This document shows positions 33,807-42,102 of a stretch of 64,000 nucleotides of DNA, in pieces. Source of the stretch: Paenibacillus tritici (lineage in GTDB: Bacteria > Bacillota > Bacilli > Paenibacillales > Paenibacillaceae); NCBI RefSeq assembly GCF_013204885.1, contig NZ_JABMKX010000011.1:124001-188000 (forward strand), written 5' to 3'. A program made the position numbers and the translations under genes. Position 1 is the stretch's first letter, and each line of letters starts with the position of its first letter. The notes under the pieces are model-generated. The model searched no databases and was not told the origin of the DNA. It saw nothing but the letters and a program-made list of their open reading frames with translations.

Positions 33807-34317
33807 GTTTGTCCTCCTTAAAAATTTAAATGTAGAAGTTAGGGCTTCTACTGTCCCCTTCATGCTTGTATATATGCACAAAGGTGATGTTTTGTGCTAG
33901 CCCTGATGTGGATATGAGCAATATCCGATCTGGCTTCTACCGTTTTCGTACACCTGCGTGGAAGGCTCGCTCATCAGATAAATAAAGTTTTTTCATCCCT
34001 CCAATCCTATCAACTAAAGATAGAATACCATAGTGCATACTAAAGATACCAATAATATCCTATTATGTAGAAAAAACAATTACTATGTCCTAAATATTGT
34101 TATATTTTATGACTAAATACCCATTTTATACTTTTTATTGATTTAGGATATGTATCAGTCGGTTTTCGGAACGCATGCCCCATCAGATAAATCATATATG
34201 TGTCCCATTATACTTAAAACCTTAGAATAGAATGAATTTTGTACATATATAATTGTTAAGTATATTGCAGTAAAGTAACTGTTCTGGCCATCCCCATACG
34301 TTTATTCTTGTCTCTCT
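33807..34317. other. AT-rich intergenic region with repeated motif
   Basis: About 510 bp with no gene supported. The 13-mer CATCAGATAAATA/C occurs at about 33972 and again at about 34175, each preceded by a similar CG-TTTTCG-rich stretch, which suggests a small decayed duplication. The promoter of the 33806 gene should lie in the first 100 bp. Confidence 0.4.
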
Positions 34318-34762
34318 TTTACGGTTTTACGAACAGTCCCTAACGTATCAACGAAAGCAAAGGAAGCAATCAAACATACCGCAGGAATCCCTAGCTTTTC
34401 TGCAAGAATAGTCCCTCCCCAGCCCATCAGCGAATCAAAAATCAAATAATCGAACTTTGATTGCCGGTCACTCGAAACACCTCGGGTATAATCCTCTGAA
34501 TGATACCGCCTACCATCATATAAATAAGCTGATAAGGATGATTGTACTCCTACGCTTTCAACACGGGATCATGAGAAAAGGCATCTTGCGGAAATGGATA
34601 GGTTAGAGTAGGGCTCCGGTTTGTTCAATTCGGGAACGATTCTCCTCCGCGCATACATAGACAACTTCCTCTCCGTTGTCAATCAATTGGGTAACTAATC
34701 CTAACGACGGATTCACATGGCCTTCAGCCGGAGTAATGACCACCACTAACACACGTGCCATT
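34318..34762 (-). pseudogene. Macrolide-type glycosyltransferase (MGT) remnant
   Basis: From an ATG at 34762 with GGGAGG upstream, the minus strand reads MARVLVVVITPAEGHVNPSL and on to RIEQTGALL, the usual start of MGT/YjiC-type glycosyltransferases, then hits a stop. Beyond, in another frame, FDYLIFDSLMGWGGTILAEK is also typical of this family (about residue 100). The C-terminal two-thirds, including the donor-binding site, are missing. Clearly non-functional. Confidence 0.75.
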
Positions 34763-34899
34763 CTATCTACCTCCCAGCGAAATTTTTCCTCCGCTCCTCG
34801 TGATCGTGATGTATTTAGCTACGTGATGGTCATGCGTTATATGGGAAGGTTCTCTTTCGACTGGCTGATCGGATGAGTTCTTGATGAACGAGTTCGGTG

Positions 34900-35890
34900 A
34901 TTCGTAAAGATACCAAGAAACTTAATAGACCCATAGTAATTAGAGTGTTAGTACCATCACCACTCCTGTCGATATGCCCCACTGTAAAGTCTCGGACAAG
35001 GCGATTAGAGCGCCGCTCACTCCTATACTTATACCCATATAGAAGGAATCCACAAATTGCAGATTCGAAGACATTTCTCCCTCTTTCCCGGGCGCCGCAT
35101 GTTGTAGAGCAATGGCTGCAGTCGTAGGATTAGCCATTCCAACACCGAGCCGGTAATCATTTGCGAGAGCAGGATGAGTATATTTCCGCCTTCCGACAGC
35201 ATAAGGGCCAGGATCACAAGTAAAGTCTCAGCGATCATTATCCCGATACCTACCATAACTCTGTGCTTTCGGCCACGACCTTGATCTCGTACATCAAGCT
35301 TCGCCTGCAACCACGCTGCGGCGGACCAACTCAGAGAACCTGCTTCGACAATGAGGCCGGCAAATCTGCTGATAACCCCTTTACTTCGGTTAGTGCCAAA
35401 ATCACAAAACTCTCCATTTAACAAGCTACATACATACTCTGGAAACCAATGTAGCAGGCAATCCTTTTTCATCACAAAAGTGCCCTTAGGCAGAAAGAAG
35501 TATCCGCATTGGTGGGATCATGACGAATAAACCACCCATAGTCAGTACTATTCCTGTCCCATCGGTAATCACATACCGAGTCCTGTGAGTAATAGCCCCG
35601 TTCCTATTGCAAGCAGGATCGCATGAAGAGTCTTCGAGTCTGCTTTTGGGGATGGACCCGTTAGTACTTGCCGAAGTTGCAGTTCACGGAAAGAGCGGAA
35701 TGTGAGACTCAGTGCCAATCAAATCAGGTGTACAACCATCCAGAAAACAAATCGCCATGACATATAGGAGGCAATAAGGGCTGCCAGGTAAGGTCCTATT
35801 AAGGAAGGCAGGACAAATGCCATGGAGAATGCCGCTAAAATTCGAGTACGCAGAGCATCCGAATAATGCAACGTTACACAGGTATAAATA
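34900..35890 (-). pseudogene. MFS multidrug-efflux transporter remnant
   Basis: Minus-strand fragments of a major facilitator transporter are visible across several frames: SDALRTRILAAFSMAFVLPS with PYLAALIASYMSWRFVFW near 35750-35870, then AGLIVEAGSLSWSAAAWLQA near 35300, and ALQHAAPGKEGEMSSNLQFV near 35090. Several stops and frameshifts separate them, and the first helices are missing. The order is the same as in genomes where such an MFS pump and an MGT glycosyltransferase are adjacent, so both decayed together. Confidence 0.72.
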
Positions 35891-35958
35891 CATTTTACTT
35901 TGTAGATATGAATGTTTAAAAAGTGAGATTGACGAAAAGAGTTTTTTACCCTAACAAA

Positions 35959-35979
35959 AAAACCGCCAAAGGCGGTTTT
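35959..35979 (-). terminator. Terminator of the Zur-controlled operon
   Basis: Perfect stem AAAACCGCC / GGCGGTTTT with a three-base loop, followed by a T run on the minus strand. It lies about 50 bp after the stop at 36030. Confidence 0.87.
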
Positions 35980-36029
35980 AAAGATGTCACTATGCTCAAA
36001 AGTTCATATTGAACGAGGGGGAGGCATTC

Positions 36030-36779
36030 TCATTTCTCCGCGCAAATCATAAACATCGGTGTGGACCGATACAAGACTTGGTGCTTCTCGTCCATTACTT
36101 TGGCATTGAGATCCTCTTCAGTGTAGACAGTGGAGAAGCCCTCCTCATGGAGCGACCGTACATCCCACTCCGGGCGCCACTCTCTGGTCAGCGGCAATGC
36201 CAGGCTCAGACGGTCGGTCTCCTCGATATCGTTATGATGCGGAAGCTCACCAAAGCCTTTCTCTACGTAAGCCCGTTGATCCTCTGCATGCTTCTGCCGC
36301 ATGTCTTCGTCCCATAGATGGCGGTTCCAGTTGGCATCGAAGATCAGCAGCCGCCCTCCCGGCTTGAGAACTCTTCTCCATTCCTTATAGGCTGACTTCG
36401 GATCGGCAAGGCTCCAGGTGACATTACGGCATACGATCAGATCGAAGCTCTCCGCAGCGAAGTCCAGTTTGTGCGAGTCCATCTTGCGGAAAGTAACGTT
36501 GACTCCCTCCCGGTCGGAGTGGGCGCGCGCTTCTTCCAGCATATTGTCTGTGCAATCAATCGCAGTGACCAAATGTCCCGCGCTTGAGAGAATTACCGAG
36601 AAGAAGCCCGGGCCGCAGCCAATATCAAGAACATGCAGGTTCTCCTGCTTCGGGGCATTGTCCAAAATAAGCTTCAGCCAGGCTTCCCGCTGGAAACCGT
36701 TCAGCTCCTGTTGAATGCCTTCACTGTAAAGCTCTGCTTCGCCTTCCCAATACTGTTCAACCTCTTGTTGTATACTCAT
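36030..36779 (-). CDS. Class I SAM-dependent methyltransferase (transporter-linked)
   Basis: A 249-residue methyltransferase. Motif I is VLDIGCGPGFFSVILSSAG (about 49-67), followed by AIDCTDNMLEEAR and VTFRKMDSHKLDFAAESFDLIVCRNVTWSL, the UbiE/Methyltransf_11 pattern. It is the last gene of the Zur-controlled ABC transporter operon, 24 bp after the binding-protein gene, with AAGGAG upstream. Similar methyltransferases are often encoded with nickel/peptide-type transporters. It might modify a metallophore or process an imported complex, but the substrate is not known. Confidence 0.85.
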   Translation of the reverse strand: MSIQQEVEQYWEGEAELYSEGIQQELNGFQREAWLKLILDNAPKQENLHVLDIGCGPGFFSVILSSAGHLVTAIDCTDNMLEEARAHSDREGVNVTFRKMDSHKLDFAAESFDLIVCRNVTWSLADPKSAYKEWRRVLKPGGRLLIFDANWNRHLWDEDMRQKHAEDQRAYVEKGFGELPHHNDIEETDRLSLALPLTREWRPEWDVRSLHEEGFSTVYTEEDLNAKVMDEKHQVLYRSTPMFMICAEK

Positions 36780-36803
36780 TGGTCATTCACTCCTTCATCA
36801 TCA

Positions 36804-38477
36804 TTATTTAAGTATATCCAGCTGATTCCAGTAGATGGGGCTATACGTGGTATGCCCCGGCTTGAATCCGGTCACTCTTTGATTGACAGCCAATAGTTCA
36901 TCGGGGAAATATATAGCAGCAAACATAGCCTCCTCATACATTCTGGAGAAGATTGAATCATATGCGTTCTGCCGCTCCTGCAGATCAGTGCTTCCCACTG
37001 CCGTGTCAATCTGTGCTTCCAGCTCAGCATCAGACCATACCACAGCAGGCGCTTCAGGCGTCTGATGGAACAGGGACAGGAGGAACGCATGCGGATTATA
37101 GGCGTCATCATAAGTCCGGTACAGGATGAGATCATAGGCTTTGCTTGTCCATAAGGCATCATAATAGGCATTCGGCTCAAGCACCTGAAGATTCACTGCA
37201 ATGCCTATCTCTCTCAGTTCGGATTGGATCAGCTCACTGATGGATTTCCACTCGGGATATTCAGCTTGCTGAAGCACGAAATTAAGCTCAAGCGGTATTC
37301 CGCCCTTCTCGGCAATGCCATCTCCGTCTGAATCCTTATAACCGGCTGCTGCCAATAGCTCCTTCGCTTCCTGCTTATCGTAACCATACCACGTATGATT
37401 CGACTCTGTCACATAGGGAACCGTCAGCGGGAACAAGCCTTTGGCTTCTTGGCCAATACCGTTCATAAGATCGTTCACAATGCTTTTTTTGTTCATAGCT
37501 AGATTAATGGCTTTGCGTATATTCAGGTCTTGAAGGGCTGGCGTATGGTAGTTGAAGATCATGAAATGCGAGTTGGTTCCAGGTGCTATTTGCAGGCTTA
37601 GTGAAGAATCCGCTTCGATCACTGGCACGCTCTCTATTGGAATCTTACCCAATTGTCCCCCGGCGAGTTCAACATCCCCGCTTTGCAGCGCAAGTACTCT
37701 GGACTGTGGATCAGGGATCACCTTCATTATAATTTTGGACAGCTTCGGCATTTCTCCCCAATAGTTAGGGTTTCTGACGAGTACGGCCTCCTGATCGGTT
37801 GTATAGCTCTCTGCCATCCAAGCCCCGGTTCCAACTGCTTTGACGAATGTGCCATTAATATCACCTGCAGGCTCCACTGCGGAAGGGCTGATCATCCGGA
37901 CGGGTCTGGCAAAGGATAGCTCGGTCAGGAATGGGTAATACGCTTTGTTAAAATTCATAGTAATGGTATGCTCGTCCACTACAACCAGCGATTCCATAGC
38001 TGTAGCCACATTCAACGAATTGGCCGGGTCCTTAATCCAGCGTTCGAAGGAGAACTTCACCGCATCGGCATTAAATTCCGTACCGTCTGAGAATTTGACG
38101 CCCTGGCGAAGATGGAAGGTATAACTTTTCCCATCCTCTGATATGTCCCAGGATTCAGCGAGCGACGGCAGGATTTCACCCTTTTCACCATACTCTACTA
38201 ATCCGTCATAGATCATCGCATGAACATTCATCGAACCCTTATAGGCCCCGGCATCCAGCTGATCTATACCGGCATCTGCCGATATGGCCACAGTGAGGGT
38301 TTTGTCCCCAGTCTCAGCTATTGGTGCGGCTCCTCCACTGGCAGCAGGATTGGACCGGGCCGAAGAAGTGCTGCTGTAATTGCGGCTGCTGCAGCCTGAT
38401 ATCCCCATGGTTACTACAAGGAACATTAAGAATAACGATTTTGTAAACAGGCTGGTTGACTTTGGATGTGTTCTCAT
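36804..38477 (-). CDS. Family 5 substrate-binding lipoprotein (Opp/Nik/Cnt type)
   Basis: A 557-residue lipoprotein of the peptide/nickel/opine-metallophore binding class. The lipobox is MGISGCSSR (Cys29). Family features include YDGLVEYGEKGEILPSLAESWDISEDGKSYTFHLRQGVKFSDGTEFNADAVKFSFERW near residues 90-160 and the terminal GFKPGHTTYSPIYWNQLDI. The start overlaps the stop of the upstream ATPase gene (ATGA). The Zur box at the operon promoter argues that the ligand is a zinc-metallophore complex or another metal chelate rather than a nutrient peptide. Confidence 0.87.
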   Translation of the reverse strand: MRTHPKSTSLFTKSLFLMFLVVTMGISGCSSRNYSSTSSARSNPAASGGAAPIAETGDKTLTVAISADAGIDQLDAGAYKGSMNVHAMIYDGLVEYGEKGEILPSLAESWDISEDGKSYTFHLRQGVKFSDGTEFNADAVKFSFERWIKDPANSLNVATAMESLVVVDEHTITMNFNKAYYPFLTELSFARPVRMISPSAVEPAGDINGTFVKAVGTGAWMAESYTTDQEAVLVRNPNYWGEMPKLSKIIMKVIPDPQSRVLALQSGDVELAGGQLGKIPIESVPVIEADSSLSLQIAPGTNSHFMIFNYHTPALQDLNIRKAINLAMNKKSIVNDLMNGIGQEAKGLFPLTVPYVTESNHTWYGYDKQEAKELLAAAGYKDSDGDGIAEKGGIPLELNFVLQQAEYPEWKSISELIQSELREIGIAVNLQVLEPNAYYDALWTSKAYDLILYRTYDDAYNPHAFLLSLFHQTPEAPAVVWSDAELEAQIDTAVGSTDLQERQNAYDSIFSRMYEEAMFAAIYFPDELLAVNQRVTGFKPGHTTYSPIYWNQLDILK

Positions 38478-39307
38478 TCTCTGTACTCCTTCTCTCTACT
38501 TATCCTATGGCCCCTTAAGCGGGGATCTTGTACGGGTACTGCGGAGAGCAATCTTCTGGTATGAGGGTGGTCTGCGTGCTGCATGATGTGCTCACCGGTC
38601 TGCCTCTCCACAATGCCTCCTTGATACATCACGGCCACACTGTCGCAGAAACGGTTCACAACGGACAAGTCATGTGTAATGAAAATATAGGATAATCCCA
38701 GCTCACGCTTCAATTCCTGCAACAGATCCATCATTTGCTTACGCAGAGTGACATCTAGGCTCGAGAACGGTTCATCGCAGATAATCAGCTCCGGGCGAAG
38801 TGCGATCGCTCTGGCAATTCCAACCCTCTGCTGCTGGCCGCCGCTGAGCTCGTGCGGATAACGGTGAATGTGCTGCCGTTCAAGTCCTACCCGCTCAAGC
38901 GTATCTTCTACCATGACCCTGAGTGTCTGTGCCTTCCGCTCCCCGTAGTTGCGAAGAGGCTCTCCGATTATCTGCTCTACCGTAAACAATGGATTAAACG
39001 AGGCCAGACTGTTCTGAAATACCATCTGCATCCTATTACGGATCGTGCGCATCTTGCTGAAGCTCCAGTCTGTATAGTCCTCACTTCGGTACAGAACTCT
39101 TCCGGAAGACGGTTTCTCCAGTCCCAGCAGCAACCTGGCCAACGTGCTTTTCCCGCAGCCGCTTTCACCCACAAGGCCCAGGGTCTCCCCGCTCTCCAGA
39201 CTGAAGGACAGATTGTTCACAGCCTGCACACCCCTTACACCCGGTGTGAACCACCTCCTTTCCATCCCATATCTTTTGTTCAGGCTTACTGCTTCCAGCA
39301 GCTTCAT
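38474..39307 (-). CDS. ABC transporter ATPase (OppF/NikE type)
   Basis: ATPase of 277 residues: Walker A GESGCGKST (about 46-54), signature LSGGQQQRVGIARAI, Walker B LIICDEPFSSLDV and switch His in FITHDLS. The final IVERQTGEHIMQHADHPHTRRLLSAVPVQDP is the OppF/DppF-type tail. It pairs with the OppD-type ATPase at 39348-40133. The gene lies 40 bp after its partner and overlaps the binding-protein start by four bases. Confidence 0.92.
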   Translation of the reverse strand: MKLLEAVSLNKRYGMERRWFTPGVRGVQAVNNLSFSLESGETLGLVGESGCGKSTLARLLLGLEKPSSGRVLYRSEDYTDWSFSKMRTIRNRMQMVFQNSLASFNPLFTVEQIIGEPLRNYGERKAQTLRVMVEDTLERVGLERQHIHRYPHELSGGQQQRVGIARAIALRPELIICDEPFSSLDVTLRKQMMDLLQELKRELGLSYIFITHDLSVVNRFCDSVAVMYQGGIVERQTGEHIMQHADHPHTRRLLSAVPVQDPRLRGHRISREKEYRE

Positions 39308-39347
39308 AGATCACCCACTCCTATAGAATATAGTGATATTACCGTTG

Positions 39348-40133
39348 TTATCTGCAATCCATTAAGTATTTAGTGTAGGGATGCACCGGACTTGAGAACA
39401 TGTCAAAGACGTTGCCCGATTCCACAATCCTTCCGGATTTCATCACATACACATAATCTGCGAGCTCCGCAACAACGCCGAGATCATGCGTAATGAACAG
39501 GATACCGACGTCGTTTGCCCATCTGATCCTGTCCAGCTCCTTGAGAATCTGGGCTTGAATGGTTACATCGAGTGCCGTAGTCGGCTCATCGGCAATAAGC
39601 AGACCTGCACCAGAGACCAGTGCGATGGCGATCATCACCCGCTGACACATACCGCCGCTAATTTGAAAAGGATATTTACCCAGCAGCTGTTCAGGATTGG
39701 CGAGACCGGCCTGCTGCATCTGCTGTATAGCCAGTACTCTCGCTTCTTGTCTCGAAACCCGGCGGTGCAGAATAATCGTCTCTATAATTTGCCTGCCGAT
39801 CGAGAGTACCGGATTCAGCGCGTTCATGGGATCTTGAAAGATCACCGCCATTTCCGTTCCCCGGAGCTTCCTTAACTGGCGGCTGGTGCACTCACGAAGA
39901 TTGGTGCCTCCCAGCCAGATTTCTCCACTATCAATAGTTCCCGGAGGATCTAATAATCCTAAAATGGACATCGCCGTCACACTTTTCCCGCTGCCGCTCT
40001 CGCCCACCAGAGCAACAATCTGCCGGGAATTCACTTCGATACTTACATCTTCAACAGCCCTGACTTGCTCACTTCCTGTATGGAAGCTGGTGCATAGATG
40101 ACTGACCTTCAGCAGTGGCGGTTCTGTTCTCAT
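39348..40133 (-). CDS. ABC transporter ATPase (OppD/NikD type)
   Basis: ATPase of 261 residues: Walker A GESGSGKSV, the Q loop MAVIFQDPMNALNPVL, signature ISGGMCQRVMIAIAL, Walker B LLIADEPTTALDV, switch His FITHDLG. A GTG at 40148 that overlaps the previous stop is in frame. The ATG at 40133 is chosen because GAGGGG lies seven bases before it. It is shorter than typical OppD (about 330), since the C-terminal Cys-containing extension is absent, as in NikD. Confidence 0.91.
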   Translation of the reverse strand: MRTEPPLLKVSHLCTSFHTGSEQVRAVEDVSIEVNSRQIVALVGESGSGKSVTAMSILGLLDPPGTIDSGEIWLGGTNLRECTSRQLRKLRGTEMAVIFQDPMNALNPVLSIGRQIIETIILHRRVSRQEARVLAIQQMQQAGLANPEQLLGKYPFQISGGMCQRVMIAIALVSGAGLLIADEPTTALDVTIQAQILKELDRIRWANDVGILFITHDLGVVAELADYVYVMKSGRIVESGNVFDMFSSPVHPYTKYLMDCR

Positions 40134-40144
40134 ATTCTGGCCCC

Positions 40145-40975
40145 TCACTTCCCTTCAGAATTGAAATCATGTGCAGACCGGCGTAGGCCTTCTCCCAGCA
40201 GATTGAAGCCCAGAACCGCAACCATGATTACCATTCCCGGGTAGAGCATCAGCCGCGGCTCGGTTTGCATATAGGCCCGGCTGTCGTTCAGCATAATTCC
40301 CCATTCCGGCGTAGGCGGCTGAGCACCCAGACCCAAAAAGGACAAACCCGCAATGGACAGCATAATCGTACCCACCTCCATGGAAGCCAGCACCAGAATA
40401 GGCCGGGCTGCGTTCAGCAGAATATGCCTGAGAATAATATGTACATGGGAAGTGCCTGACGCCTTCGCAGCGGTAATATATCCTCTTTCCTTGATTTGAA
40501 GCACCATGCTGCGGATGACTCTGGCATACCCCGTCCACCAGACCGCTGTAAATGCGATTAACAGATTCTTCATACTGGGACCTAGCATGGCTGTAATGGC
40601 AAGGGACAGAATTAAGCTGGGAAAGGCAAGTAAGATGTCCGTAATCCGCATCATCAAATGATCAATCTTACCGCCTGCGTAACCAGCCAGTAGGCCGACA
40701 GGGATGCTAATCGCAAAAACAATGGCCAGCACGATGAACGAATAATACAGGGAGGTCCTTGTCCCATAGATTAAGCGGGATAGAACACAGCGCCCCAGAT
40801 GATCCGTACCAAGCGGATATTGCCAGGAAGGCAGACTCAGCTTATGCTCCATGTGAATTTGCAGCGGATCGGAGGGTGACAGCCAAGGTGCAAAGAGCCC
40901 CGCAATGATGAACACAAGTACGATGCCCGCTCCCAGCTTGGCTCCGTTATTTTTAAATAGGCCAGTCCTAAACAT
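40145..40975 (-). CDS. ABC transporter permease (NikC/OppC type)
   Basis: A 276-residue permease with an N-terminal membrane helix and the family block PLGTDHLGRCVLSRLIYGTRTSL (about 60), then five more helices. The EAA loop region AKASGTSHVHIILRHILLNA and the ending WGIMLNDSRAYMQTEPRLMLYPGM are typical. The ATG at 40975 follows AAGGAG; a GTG at 41002 inside the preceding gene is less likely. Works with the NikB-type permease upstream. Confidence 0.91.
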   Translation of the reverse strand: MFRTGLFKNNGAKLGAGIVLVFIIAGLFAPWLSPSDPLQIHMEHKLSLPSWQYPLGTDHLGRCVLSRLIYGTRTSLYYSFIVLAIVFAISIPVGLLAGYAGGKIDHLMMRITDILLAFPSLILSLAITAMLGPSMKNLLIAFTAVWWTGYARVIRSMVLQIKERGYITAAKASGTSHVHIILRHILLNAARPILVLASMEVGTIMLSIAGLSFLGLGAQPPTPEWGIMLNDSRAYMQTEPRLMLYPGMVIMVAVLGFNLLGEGLRRSAHDFNSEGK

Positions 40976-40998
40976 GACAATTCGCTCCTTCAACAGCG

Positions 40999-41937
40999 TC
41001 ACCGCAGCCTGATTCGCGGGTCCAGCAGCAGATGTAACCAGTCTACTGTCAAGTTAATCAGGACAACGACAACAGCCATCCATAATACGTACCCCTGAAT
41101 GACAATATAGTCTTTGGCAAAAATAGCTTCGATGGCATACTTCCCGATTCCCGGCCAGGAAAAGATAGTTTCCACGATCACGGAACCGCCGAGTAACCCT
41201 GCGATGTTAACCCCAAGGAGTGTGAGACTTGGAAGCAGTGCATTGCGGAGTGCATGAATCGTTATAATTATCCATTCCTGTAGTCCCTTGGCTCTTGCTG
41301 CTTTGATGTAGGGCATCCTTAGAACGTCCAGCAGGCTTGAACGAATCAGACGGATATAGACCCCCGCCATTCCAAATCCAAGGGTAAGCGCTGGTAGAAT
41401 AACACTGGACACCCCGTCCATTCCCATGACAGGAAATACCCTCAGCTTGACTGCACCATAATAAATCAGGAGCAGACTTAACCAGTAGCTTGGCATCGAG
41501 ACACTAAGCAGTGCACAGACTCTCCCCATTCGGTCAAGCAATCTGCCCGGATATAGTGCAGACCCGATACCCATAGGTAAGGCAATAAGAACAGCGGCCA
41601 ATACGGAACAGCCAGTTAGCAGCACTGTTGCCGGAGAGCGGTTCATCAGCTCTGTGAACACCGGGCGGCTGCTGCTGTAAGAGTGGCCCAGATCGAGATG
41701 AAGCACCCGGTATAACCAATGAAAATATTGCATATGTACAGGACCATCCAGACCCATTGCATGTCTGGTCGCCTCAATAGCTTCATAAGTAGGTTTAATA
41801 CCGTCAGCACGCAGCATAATCTCTGCCGGATCACCAGGTGTTAAGCGCATCAGCGCAAAGGTAATACCAGAGATGCCTAGCAGCACGGGGAAAAGCTGTA
41901 ACAAACGTTGCAACAAATAGCGTAGTATGGGCCTCAT
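40999..41937 (-). CDS. ABC transporter permease (NikB/OppB type)
   Basis: First gene of the operon, a permease of about 312 residues with six helices. FPVLLGISGITFALMRLTPGDPAEIML at the N-terminus and the EAA loop region PYIKAARAKGLQEWIIITIHALRNALLPSL are diagnostic. The start is uncertain: ATG at 41937 follows GGAG directly with no spacing, and TTG at 41943 has no site. The predicted transcript begins about 23 bases upstream, so the leader is very short. The promoter overlaps a perfect Zur box. Confidence 0.88.
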   Translation of the reverse strand: MRPILRYLLQRLLQLFPVLLGISGITFALMRLTPGDPAEIMLRADGIKPTYEAIEATRHAMGLDGPVHMQYFHWLYRVLHLDLGHSYSSSRPVFTELMNRSPATVLLTGCSVLAAVLIALPMGIGSALYPGRLLDRMGRVCALLSVSMPSYWLSLLLIYYGAVKLRVFPVMGMDGVSSVILPALTLGFGMAGVYIRLIRSSLLDVLRMPYIKAARAKGLQEWIIITIHALRNALLPSLTLLGVNIAGLLGGSVIVETIFSWPGIGKYAIEAIFAKDYIVIQGYVLWMAVVVVLINLTVDWLHLLLDPRIRLR

Positions 41938-41949
41938 CTCCAAATGTTT

Positions 41950-41970
41950 TAATCGTAATAATTACGATTA
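41950..41970. promoter_or_regulatory. Zur box controlling the transporter operon
   Basis: Perfect palindrome with ten-base arms around one A. The core TCGTAATAATTACGA matches the Bacillus Zur (zinc uptake repressor) consensus TCGTAATnATTACGA. It overlaps the -10 element of the operon promoter, so zinc-loaded Zur would block transcription. Confidence 0.85.
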
Positions 41971-41975
41971 TAGCA
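41967..41975 (-). promoter_or_regulatory. Extended -10 promoter of the transporter operon
   Basis: Minus-strand TGC-TATAAT (41975-41967), a perfect extended -10. A weak TTTCAA -35 lies 16 bp upstream. The -10 shares bases with the Zur box. Confidence 0.7.
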
Positions 41976-42030
41976 TAAATGTTTTAAATTGAAAGGGTAA
42001 AATTATTTATTTCAATTCAGCGAGAAATAG

Positions 42031-42068
42031 AAAACCCACCCCCAATTATAGAATCGGGGATGGGTTTT
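42031..42068 (-). terminator. Terminator of the NRPS cluster
   Basis: Stem AAAACCCA-CCCC pairs with GGGG-A-TGGGTTTT (42031-42043 with about 42055-42068), followed by a short T tract on the minus strand. It lies 35 bp after the stop at 42103, so it ends the long minus-strand biosynthetic unit. Confidence 0.75.
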
Positions 42069-42102
42069 GATTTTACAAACTTATGGCTAACAACTGTTTC
42101 TA

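Noticed and set aside
34676..35893. Short intact frames in the 34.6-35.9 kb region as real genes
   Set aside because: They are pieces of, or antisense to, the decayed glycosyltransferase and MFS genes.
36030..41970. A complete opine-metallophore (staphylopine-like) locus
   Set aside because: Only the transporter and one methyltransferase are present; no nicotianamine-like synthase, histidine racemase or opine dehydrogenase is seen nearby.
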